From positions 1 through 11,052 of the forward strand of contig CACZRW010000066.1 of the NCBI GenBank assembly GCA_902783675.1: a stretch of 11,052 nucleotides of DNA. The letters run 5' to 3'. This DNA is from an uncultured Pseudomonadota bacterium (lineage in GTDB: Bacteria; Pseudomonadota; Alphaproteobacteria; CACZRW01). Below the pieces are notes generated by a model that saw only the letters and a list, made by a program, of their open reading frames with translations, ran no database searches and was not told the DNA's origin. This document shows, in pieces, positions 1-5,524 of the stretch; within the stretch, counting starts at the first letter, position 1; each line of letters begins with the position of its first letter. The translations under genes and the position numbers were made by a program.

Positions 1-46
1 TCGCTCGTGTACGCCTTTGTACACGTCGCTTACGCATAACTGCGTA
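1..46. repeat. two adjacent small perfect hairpins
   Basis: Two perfect inverted repeats lie side by side. CGTGTAC at 6-12 pairs with GTACACG at 19-25 around a six-base loop, and TACGCA at 31-36 pairs with TGCGTA at 41-46 around TAAC. The pentamer TCGCT precedes each one (1-5 and 26-30). Neither has a following T tract on the plus strand, so they do not look like ordinary terminators. They directly abut the direct-repeat array to the right and are probably part of the same intergenic repeat element, which may continue beyond the window edge. Confidence 0.55.
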
Positions 47-223
47 GCACAGCATTTTCTTTGAATTTTTAGATTCGGAATAGCAAGACGCTTTCTTTGA
101 ATTTTTAGTCGTGGAGGCTGGAAAAATCCTTGCCCTTGTTTCACAAATAGCAAGCCCATTTCTTTGGATTTTTAAGTGACGGTGTAGGCTTACTTTTTGT
201 TCGCCCTTGCAGAACCAATAGCA
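45..223. repeat. degenerate direct-repeat array in intergenic DNA
   Basis: A 28-base unit, TAGCA-N6-TTTCTTTGAATTTTTAG, occurs at 45-72, 81-108 and 148-176 (the last with one substitution and one extra A). A fourth TAGCA stands alone at 219-223. From the second copy onward the similarity extends. GTGGAGGCT (111-119) matches GTGTAGGCT (182-190), each followed after exactly 12 bases by GCCCTTG (132-138 and 203-209), and after nine more by TAGCA. The later units therefore repeat with a period of 67-71 bases. I see no transposase or CRISPR-like spacing. Two minus-strand reading frames stay open across the array, but no recognisable protein is encoded. It most resembles a lineage-specific intergenic repeat family; function unknown. 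Confidence 0.65.
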
Positions 224-227
224 CGAT

Positions 228-261
228 AAAAAGCCCCTCCTTAAAAAAGGAAGGACTTTTT
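228..261 (-). terminator. rho-independent terminator of rpmJ
   Basis: AAAAAG (228-233) pairs with CTTTTT (256-261) and the inner seven bases on each side (234-240 and 249-255) continue the stem around an eight-base A/T-rich loop. In a minus-strand transcript all 13 pairs form, two of them as G-U wobbles. In a plus-strand transcript those two positions become C-A mismatches. The hairpin is thus best formed by RNA reading leftward, 34 bases past the rpmJ stop codon, and ends in a U run. This fits termination of rpmJ. Confidence 0.75.
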
Positions 262-294
262 GTCTTTGTTTTGTTTTATTTAATAAGCCGATGC

Positions 295-420
295 TTAACC
301 CTGACGAGCCTTGCAGCGGGGTTTCTCTTTGTTGATAATATAAACGCGTCCCTTGCGGCGAACGATCTTACAGTTCTTATCACGCTCTTTGGCGGATTTA
401 AGGGAGTTACGGACTCTCAT
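295..420 (-). CDS. rpmJ: 50S ribosomal protein L36 (bL36)
   Basis: This gene encodes a 41-residue, very basic protein of the large ribosomal subunit. The N-terminus reads MRVRNSLKSAKERDKNCKIV, then RRKGRVYIINK, and the C-terminus is PRCKARQG. That pattern matches the longer L36 form usual in Alphaproteobacteria, not the 37-38 residue form with four zinc-binding cysteines; only two cysteines (residues 17 and 36) are present. The start is an ATG with the ribosome binding site AGAGG five bases upstream (426-430). The gene stands alone, with its own terminator downstream and a likely promoter upstream. It is below the size that many gene callers accept, but the match to the family is clear over its whole length. 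Confidence 0.95.
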   Translation of the reverse strand: MRVRNSLKSAKERDKNCKIVRRKGRVYIINKEKPRCKARQG

Positions 421-425
421 TTTGA

Positions 426-430
426 CCTCT
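426..430 (-). promoter_or_regulatory. ribosome binding site of rpmJ
   Basis: AGAGG on the minus strand lies five bases upstream of the ATG at 418-420. It supports that start for this very short gene. Confidence 0.6.
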
Positions 431-452
431 TTTAACCTTATGTTTCTTAAAT

Positions 453-509
453 CTTATACTTTTTTAAAAGTTGAGGGAGCAAAGTATATTATTTAAAATC
501 ATAAGTCAA
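453..509 (-). promoter_or_regulatory. candidate rpmJ promoter region
   Basis: This A/T-rich stretch between the LuxR-type gene and rpmJ offers two sigma70-like pairs on the minus strand. One is TTGACT (504-509) with TATACT (483-488) at a short 15-base spacing, or with the weaker TACTTT (481-486) at 17. The other is TTGCTC (477-482) with TATAAG (453-458) at 18. I cannot choose between them by eye. Since rpmJ is a single gene with its own terminator, a promoter is expected here. Confidence 0.35.
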
Positions 510-518
510 GATGAATCT

Positions 519-1154
519 TTAAATAAAGCCAAGTCGCTGTGCACTCACCACCGCTTGCGTGCGATTATCAACTTCAAGATTCTTCAAAAGGGCGTTTATA
601 TGAAGCTTTACGGTCGCTTCGGAAACATCCATCTTGAAGGCAATTTGCTTGTTGGACATGCCTTCGCCCAAGAGCTCAAGCACCTCAACTTGCCGCGGTG
701 TCAAGAACTTCCCGTCCGGAAGGCGATAATCTATCGGCGAAGACATCTTTTGCCTGCGACCGTGCAGGAAAATGGGAGGAACATACTCGTGACCCCTTAT
801 AATCAAGCTTAGCGCAATGCTGAAAGTTTCATCATCGTAGTCGCTGGGAATAAAACCGTAACAGCCCGAAAGCATCAGGTAGTTAACTATTTCCCTGTCG
901 TCAACGGAAGAAACAAAAACCAGCCTTTTCCCTTGGCTGGCTGTGATAAGGCGCTTGAGGTTTTTACGCCACTCTTTACCTAAAATAGCAAAATCGCTGA
1001 TGATGAAAGATACATCTTTCTCTTTATTACAGGCGGTAATCAAAGCGCTAAAGGAGTCGGCAATTACGACCTCAATGTTTTTATCAACCTTTTTTACCAA
1101 TCTGGATACGCGTTTGATGAAAGGGCTTTCGTCGTGAGAAATTATAATCTTCAT
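519..1154 (-). CDS. LuxR/FixJ-family transcriptional regulator with degenerate receiver
   Basis: A 211-residue cytoplasmic DNA-binding protein. Residues 1-120 resemble a response-regulator receiver: an acidic pair D8/E9 after the first strand, and D54 in FIISDFAILG at the usual phosphoacceptor position. However, the switch Thr is replaced by Ser (S82/S83), and the invariant Lys after the fifth strand is replaced by S104 (GFIPSD). Residues about 149-211 form a LuxR-type helix-turn-helix (LTPRQVEVLELLGEGMSNKQ, then EATVKLHINALLKNL). Loss of the Lys suggests altered or phosphorylation-independent control. The start is supported by GGGGAGAG seven bases upstream (1162-1169). The gene is divergent from the STAS/HATPase/phosphatase operon, so it may control that operon or itself; this is inference. 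No cognate kinase is adjacent. Confidence 0.88.
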   Translation of the reverse strand: MKIIISHDESPFIKRVSRLVKKVDKNIEVVIADSFSALITACNKEKDVSFIISDFAILGKEWRKNLKRLITASQGKRLVFVSSVDDREIVNYLMLSGCYGFIPSDYDDETFSIALSLIIRGHEYVPPIFLHGRRQKMSSPIDYRLPDGKFLTPRQVEVLELLGEGMSNKQIAFKMDVSEATVKLHINALLKNLEVDNRTQAVVSAQRLGFI

Positions 1155-1183
1155 GGTATGGCTCTCCCCAAAATAAGGAAAAA

Positions 1184-1196
1184 TGCAACAGCTGCA
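1184..1196. promoter_or_regulatory. candidate operator, TGCA inverted repeat
   Basis: TGCAACAGCTGCA is an imperfect 13-base palindrome: TGCA at each end, an internal C-G pair, and one mismatched pair. It starts 30 bases upstream of the LuxR-type start codon, in the divergent control region. A dimeric regulator such as the adjacent LuxR-type protein could bind it, but short palindromes occur by chance and there is no second copy in view. Confidence 0.25.
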
Positions 1197-1332
1197 CGGT
1201 ATTTAGATTAGAATGGATTTAAGGCGGCAGAAACATAGCAAAAGGTAGAGGTAACGAAGGGTCTTTGGAATTATTTTGCTTTTGCTTTTATTTTTTGCTT
1301 AAGATATGCTTTTAAAGCTTGAGTTGAGCCCG

Positions 1333-1339
1333 AAGGAGG
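1333..1339 (+). promoter_or_regulatory. strong ribosome binding site for the STAS gene
   Basis: AAGGAGG is a near-perfect Shine-Dalgarno sequence nine bases upstream of the ATG at 1349. It fixes the start and predicts high translation of the STAS protein relative to the next gene, whose site is weaker. Confidence 0.8.
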
Positions 1340-1348
1340 TAAGTAAGT

Positions 1349-1648
1349 ATGCAGGTAACAAAAAAGAAAACAGAAAATGCTACAGAGGTCTTTGTCGAAG
1401 GGGCAATAGATACATTATCATCGCCGAAGCTTTTGGCGTTCGTTGAAGAAATTATCGCTTCGGGAGAATATAACATTACCGTCGATTTTAAAGGTGTTGA
1501 TTATGTATCAAGCGCGGGGCTTAAAACTTTCCTTTCCTTATCGCGCTCGCTTGAGGGAAAGGGCAATTTAATCCTTCGCAACATGAACGCTAAAGTAAAA
1601 CAGGTTTTTGATATCACCGGTTTTTTGCCTTTGTTCAACATTCAATAG
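1349..1648 (+). CDS. STAS-domain anti-sigma factor antagonist (RsbV/SpoIIAA-like)
   Basis: A 99-residue, single-domain cytoplasmic STAS protein of the usual anti-anti-sigma length. The hallmark segment is VDFKGVDYVSSAGLKTFLSL (residues 45-64). It contains the strand-turn-helix motif in which a Ser is phosphorylated by the partner kinase; S54 and S55 are the candidates. Unphosphorylated, such proteins bind the HATPase kinase and release its target; phosphorylated, they let go. The next gene encodes a kinase of that kind 12 bases downstream, and the third gene encodes the phosphatase expected to reverse the phosphorylation. The start is fixed by AAGGAGG. Family and role in the switch are well supported; the final target is unknown because no sigma factor is adjacent. 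Confidence 0.92.
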   Translation: MQVTKKKTENATEVFVEGAIDTLSSPKLLAFVEEIIASGEYNITVDFKGVDYVSSAGLKTFLSLSRSLEGKGNLILRNMNAKVKQVFDITGFLPLFNIQ

Positions 1649-1660
1649 ATAAGGTAAAAA

Positions 1661-2089
1661 GTGAAGCAAATGGCGGAAAAGACCATAGTCATAAAAAATA
1701 AAGACGAGGAGATAAGCAAAGCGGTAGAGCTTGTGCGCGAATACCTGCGGCATGAAAACTTTTCCGAAGATTGCGGGTGCTCGCTGGCGGTCGCCTTTGA
1801 TGAAATGCTGAGCAATGTTATTCATCACGGATATGACGACTTATCGGAACATAGCATAAAAATTACCTTGTCGGCAAAAGGAAAGGATTTTATAGGAATA
1901 ATTGAAGATGACGGAGTCGAGTTCAATCCTCTTTTGCAGCCCGAGGCGAATACTTCGCTGCCGTTAAGCGAAAGAAAGATGGGCGGACTCGGTATTCATC
2001 TTGTGCGGAAAATGATGGATAAAGTCGAATATAAGCGCATCAAAAATAAAAATGTCTTAACTATTTTTAAAGCGGACGAGAGAAAATGA
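1661..2089 (+). CDS. RsbW-like serine kinase / anti-sigma factor (HATPase_c)
   Basis: A 142-residue cytoplasmic GHKL ATPase of the anti-sigma kinase type. The N box is AFDEMLSNVIHHGYDD (E48 and N52, Mg-ATP binding), the G1 box IEDDGVEFNP (D83, G85) and the G2 box GGLGIHLV (108-115). There is no His-phosphorylation domain, as expected for RsbW/SpoIIAB relatives, which phosphorylate a Ser of a STAS partner and hold a target protein inactive. I chose the GTG start at 1661 because AAGG (1651-1654) lies six bases before it; an in-frame ATG at 1670 would sit 15 bases away. The gene is 12 bases after the STAS gene and its stop overlaps the phosphatase start (ATGA), indicating translational coupling. 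The bound target is unknown. Confidence 0.9.
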   Translation: MKQMAEKTIVIKNKDEEISKAVELVREYLRHENFSEDCGCSLAVAFDEMLSNVIHHGYDDLSEHSIKITLSAKGKDFIGIIEDDGVEFNPLLQPEANTSLPLSERKMGGLGIHLVRKMMDKVEYKRIKNKNVLTIFKADERK

Positions 2090-3972
2090 AAATAACGACC
2101 AGGCTTACTCTTTTACTCGTGGGAAGCGTGGGAGTCGTCTATATTTTATTGCAACTTTACAGCTTTAATTACTATTCGCAGCTGGTGCATCAGCAGGTGG
2201 ATACCGAAGCCGAGCTGATTACAAATACGGTTATCGGGCGAATCCGCGATGTCACGGAAGGCACCGAAAATACCATACGCACCGCCACGGTCGGCATTGA
2301 AATGTTGAACTGGGAAAATCCTGACGACATTTACGAATATTTGGAACAGGTGATGAAGAAGAATGTTGAGGCCGGCGGGCTTATATCCGGATCGACACTC
2401 GCCTTTAATCCCGAGATAAAAAAGCAGGCCTATTTTGTGTGGGTTGAAAACGGCAAGTTAAAGAAAATCGATATAACAAAGATTTACGATGATGTTAAAC
2501 GCCCGTGGTGGGAAGAGTCTTTTAATACGAAAAAACCGACATGGTCCAGACCTTATTTTGATAAAAATGCCGCGGGTAAGTTGATGGTCACTTATTCCTG
2601 TCCCATTTTGAAAGACGGGAAGGTGGTGGCGCTTTTGACTGCCGATGTTTATCTTAACACATTGCAAAAGTTCTTGGCGGAAGTGTCCAAAGATAACAAT
2701 AACGAATATATTTTTGTTCTTTATAACAAAGATGCGACTTATGTATCGCACCCCGATACGCAAAGGCTGGCAAAATCTGCGCTGGAATTGAACAAAAAAT
2801 ATCCGCATGTAATGAAAGTTATATTCCACATGTTGGAAGGCAAAAAGGACAGCGAAATGGGCACGCGCGCGGGTCAGGATATTATCGTCAATTATACCTC
2901 TATTCCCGAGCTGGGGTGGTCTGTCGGTGTGGTGTTTGATGAGGAGAAAATCGCAAAAAGTACTTATGATATGGCTTACAGAAATATCATCATTATCTTG
3001 GTAGGATTGCTTTTTATCCTGACGGTAATTGCGCTTATGGCGCGCACGATTACCAAGCCTTTGCTTAGGCTTACCGACTATGTCCGGCATGTCGGGAAAA
3101 ATAATTTAAGCGGTAAAGTGCCCTATACCGAAGGCAAAGATGAAATAGCCGAGCTTGCGCAGAGTTTTTCCTTTATGCAGGACGAGCTTAAAAAATATAT
3201 CGCGTCCGAGCGGCAAATCGCCGGGGAAAATGCCAGAATCGAAAGCGAGATAAGATTCGCAAAAGATATTCAGGAAAGCTTCCTGCCCGATGATGAAACT
3301 TTAAGCAAAGATGAAAGGTTTGATTTGGGTGCGTATCTTTCCACCGCCAGAGAAGTCGGTGGCGACCTTTACGACTTTTTCTATTTGGATAAGGATAATC
3401 TGCTTATCGTGCTTGGTGATGTCGCGGATAAGGGCGTGCCCGCGTCTCTTTACATGGCGATTACCATGGCTTTTGCCCGCAGCCTTGCCAAGATGTTTTC
3501 ATCGCCTGCGCAAATTGTTACGCATATGAATGAAAATCTGGTTCGCTACAGCAAAAATAATATGTTTGTGACGGTGATGATGGTGGCGATTAACCTCAAG
3601 ACCGGCGAGGCGAGGATTTTGGACGCAGGGCATGGAATGCTCTATCATATATCCGACGGCAAGCCCGTGCGTCCCAAAATGGCGAAAAATATAGCGCTCG
3701 GCGTGCGGAAAGGTATTCGGTTTAAAGAGACAAAACTGCAGCTTAAAAAGGGTGATGCTCTGTTCTTTTATACTGACGGCGTGACCGATGCTTTGAACAG
3801 GAAAAAGCAGCCTTTCGGTGAAGATGGTGTGCAGAAAATGCTTGGCAGCTTAAAGAAAAACGCTTCGGTCCATCAGGACATGCATGACATTATCACGACC
3901 TTGCAAACCTATATAAAAGGGGCAAAAAGGGTTGATGATATCGCCACGGTATTTTTCAAGAAAACCAGCTAG
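2086..3972 (+). CDS. membrane dCache-HAMP-SpoIIE/PP2C serine phosphatase (RsbU-like)
   Basis: A 628-residue inner-membrane receptor phosphatase. In order: transmembrane helix about 7-27; periplasmic double-Cache sensor about 35-290, with RPWWEESF (139-146) and TYSCPI...TADVYLNTL (169-193) typical of this fold; second helix about 300-319; HAMP about 320-372; short coiled linker; SpoIIE phosphatase about 390-626. Metal-binding and catalytic motifs are intact: GGDLYD (425-430), GDVADKG (444-450), DAGHGML (513-519), TDGVTDA (563-569) and VDDIA (616-620). It should dephosphorylate the STAS protein in response to an extracytoplasmic small molecule, commonly an amino or organic acid for Cache domains, though the ligand cannot be read here. 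Its start lies in a 4-base ATGA overlap with the kinase gene. It ends 23 bases from the convergent histidine kinase gene, with no clear terminator hairpin. Confidence 0.94.
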   Translation: MKITTRLTLLLVGSVGVVYILLQLYSFNYYSQLVHQQVDTEAELITNTVIGRIRDVTEGTENTIRTATVGIEMLNWENPDDIYEYLEQVMKKNVEAGGLISGSTLAFNPEIKKQAYFVWVENGKLKKIDITKIYDDVKRPWWEESFNTKKPTWSRPYFDKNAAGKLMVTYSCPILKDGKVVALLTADVYLNTLQKFLAEVSKDNNNEYIFVLYNKDATYVSHPDTQRLAKSALELNKKYPHVMKVIFHMLEGKKDSEMGTRAGQDIIVNYTSIPELGWSVGVVFDEEKIAKSTYDMAYRNIIIILVGLLFILTVIALMARTITKPLLRLTDYVRHVGKNNLSGKVPYTEGKDEIAELAQSFSFMQDELKKYIASERQIAGENARIESEIRFAKDIQESFLPDDETLSKDERFDLGAYLSTAREVGGDLYDFFYLDKDNLLIVLGDVADKGVPASLYMAITMAFARSLAKMFSSPAQIVTHMNENLVRYSKNNMFVTVMMVAINLKTGEARILDAGHGMLYHISDGKPVRPKMAKNIALGVRKGIRFKETKLQLKKGDALFFYTDGVTDALNRKKQPFGEDGVQKMLGSLKKNASVHQDMHDIITTLQTYIKGAKRVDDIATVFFKKTS

Positions 3973-3995
3973 ATAATCCGCAAGTCAGCCTTTGT

Positions 3996-5483
3996 TTATA
4001 ACGATGAAGATGCTACGGGGAAGGAGACGGTGAAAGTGGTGCCTGCGGTATCGTTGCTTTCAATATCTATCAAGCCGCCGTGCCTATCAACAATCATTTT
4101 TACGATGGCAAGACCAAGTCCCGAACCGATGCGATTCCGCGTCTTTTCCGTGTCTATGCGGTAAAAGCGTTCGCAGACTCTGGGAATCTGATCCGGAGGA
4201 ATTATGTCGCCTTGGTTGTTCACCGATATTGCTATCATATCTTTACCCGTTTCGGGGTGCAGGACTTTTTTTGAGGAAAGAATAATCTCGGAATCCGCTT
4301 TGCCGTATTTTATCGCGTTATCAATCAGGTTTTGGAAAACTTGGGTAAGCTCGCCGGCAACGCCCATTATCGGCGGCGTCTGCCGTATCATGTTTTTAAG
4401 CGTCATACGGTTTTCTTTAAGCTTGCCTTCAAGTCCGAAAGAAAGCCCCGCAATCAGTTCTTTTAAGTTAACTTCGTCCACGGGGGCAGATGATTGCATT
4501 TGTATCCGTGAAAGCGACAGCAGACTTTCTATGAGCTTGGACATGCGCAGAGCCTGCTCGCTCATAATCGGCAGAAACTTTTCGCGCGCGGCCTCGTCGT
4601 TTTTCGCGGCGGTTTCCAGCGTCTCAATAAAGCCGGAAATAACCGAAAGCGGAGTGCGAAGTTCGTGGCTGGCATTCGCTACAAAGTCCGCTTGCATCTG
4701 TTCAAGATTGCGCGCCTCGGTTACATCGTGGAAAATCAGCGCGGCAATGGCGCCCGAGTGTGCAAGCGCGGGAAGCTTTTGTATCTTTAACAGCAGAATC
4801 TTTTTGTTTTTGCTCGTGTCCGTGGTTTGGTATTCTGCCTCTTCTTTTTCGGATTTGTTCCTTAACACATTAGCGATAAGGTCAAGAGTTCCCTCGTCGC
4901 CGATAATCTTTTTCAAGGTGCGGGCGCGGACATTCTCTCCGAATAAATTACGAGCGGCAAGGTTCGCTCCCAGCACTTCTTCCTTACTGCCGAGCAAGAG
5001 CAAAGGGTCGGGCAAAATGTCCAGAATTGCCGAGTCGGAAAGATAACCTTGTTCCGCGGCTTCGGTCTTGGTGTTCCATACATTGTGCAGCTTGTTAAGA
5101 GCGCCGATTATTTCCGAGTATTCCTCGCCCAGTTTGCCGCCGCTGAAAACGGGAAGTTCGCCGCCTTCGTCTATGGACTTTGCGAGCGAGCGCGAATAGT
5201 CGGTCACCGATTGCAACTGCTCCATAAAAGGAATGATTATCAAGATGGAAACCATCACAATCGTGGCGAAAGTAATAACCGCCGTTAAAGGCACAAGCTC
5301 GCCTATCATGACCAGCAAAAGAAGGCAGGACGCAGTCGGAAGGTTTATCATCAGCACGCGCTCGGTAAAGCGGTTCAAGGTTTGCCTTTTGGGAATGGCG
5401 GGGAGTTCTTTTAGCTTTGTTGCGCTTTTTGCTTGCACGATTTTTCTTCCTTTGTATTCTATGAAAGTCCTAACAAAAGTCAT
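3996..5483 (-). CDS. PhoR-like sensor histidine kinase
   Basis: A membrane histidine kinase of up to 495 residues. Two close transmembrane helices lie at about 44-61 and 66-86 with almost no periplasmic loop. A PAS-like segment follows at about 148-258. The dimerisation/H box is VANASHELRTPLSVISGF (H273) and the ATPase domain has QNLIDNAIKYG (N385, N389), ERFYRID and GSGLGLAIVK (453-462). This layout matches PhoR, the phosphate-starvation sensor, but no phoB, phoU or pst gene is adjacent, so PhoR is a family label only. In the G1 box the usual Asp is Asn (VNNQGDIIPP), as also seen in some active kinases. The start is uncertain: the ATG at 5481-5483 has no ribosome binding site, while an in-frame GTG at 5436-5438 (residue 16) follows AAAGGAAGA and may be the true start. 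Divergent from mutS. Confidence 0.9.
   Translation of the reverse strand: MTFVRTFIEYKGRKIVQAKSATKLKELPAIPKRQTLNRFTERVLMINLPTASCLLLLVMIGELVPLTAVITFATIVMVSILIIIPFMEQLQSVTDYSRSLAKSIDEGGELPVFSGGKLGEEYSEIIGALNKLHNVWNTKTEAAEQGYLSDSAILDILPDPLLLLGSKEEVLGANLAARNLFGENVRARTLKKIIGDEGTLDLIANVLRNKSEKEEAEYQTTDTSKNKKILLLKIQKLPALAHSGAIAALIFHDVTEARNLEQMQADFVANASHELRTPLSVISGFIETLETAAKNDEAAREKFLPIMSEQALRMSKLIESLLSLSRIQMQSSAPVDEVNLKELIAGLSFGLEGKLKENRMTLKNMIRQTPPIMGVAGELTQVFQNLIDNAIKYGKADSEIILSSKKVLHPETGKDMIAISVNNQGDIIPPDQIPRVCERFYRIDTEKTRNRIGSGLGLAIVKMIVDRHGGLIDIESNDTAGTTFTVSFPVASSSL
5445..5453 (-). promoter_or_regulatory. ribosome binding site favouring an internal GTG start of the kinase
   Basis: AAAGGAAGA on the minus strand lies six bases before the GTG at 5436-5438, in frame with the histidine kinase. 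No comparable site precedes the longer ATG start at 5481-5483. Using the GTG would remove 15 N-terminal residues, none of them in a recognised domain, and widen the divergent spacer to mutS from 41 to 86 bases. Confidence 0.5.
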
Positions 5484-5524
5484 AGCACTATAACATAAAA
5501 AGCCAAAGGTTTATATAAAATAAA
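5484..5524. promoter_or_regulatory. short divergent spacer between kinase gene and mutS
   Basis: A 41-base A/T-rich spacer. Both strands contain -10-like hexamers: TATAAC (5489-5494) and TATAAA (5514-5519) on plus, and TATAGT (5487-5492) on minus. None has a good -35 element at normal spacing. If the minus TATAGT is used, transcription would begin around or inside the long version of the kinase gene, which favours its internal GTG start. For mutS, AAGG (5506-5509) is a poorly spaced ribosome binding site, 15 bases from the ATG. Confidence 0.35.

Larger units (their letters stand above)
1155..1348. promoter_or_regulatory. divergent control region between LuxR-type gene and STAS operon
   Basis: This is the only intergenic space serving both divergent units. 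Toward the operon, TTGCTT (1276-1281) with TAAGAT (1300-1305) at 18 bases, or TTGCTT (1282-1287) with TATGCT (1305-1310) at 17, are possible sigma70-like pairs in a T-rich run. No convincing promoter pair was found for the leftward gene. The region also contains the inverted repeat described separately. Confidence 0.4.

Noticed and set aside
45..223. possible CRISPR array
   Set aside because: Repeat spacing is irregular (36, 67 and 71 bases), the repeats are degenerate, the intervening DNA is itself partly repeated, and no cas gene is present.
471..812. 113-codon open frame on the plus strand
   Set aside because: It lies antisense to the LuxR-type gene and shows no domain; the minus-strand protein has clear family motifs.
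2458..3090. 210-codon open frame on the minus strand
   Set aside because: It is antisense to the Cache and HAMP regions of the phosphatase, with a composition rich in Arg, His, Phe and Ile and no recognisable motif.
1349..3972. possible general stress response locus of the PhyR-NepR-EcfG type
   Set aside because: No PhyR, NepR or ECF sigma gene is present; the proteins are of the RsbU/V/W type.
4204..5046. 280-codon open frame on the plus strand
   Set aside because: It is antisense to the histidine kinase, Ser-rich as expected from reverse reading, and has no family match.
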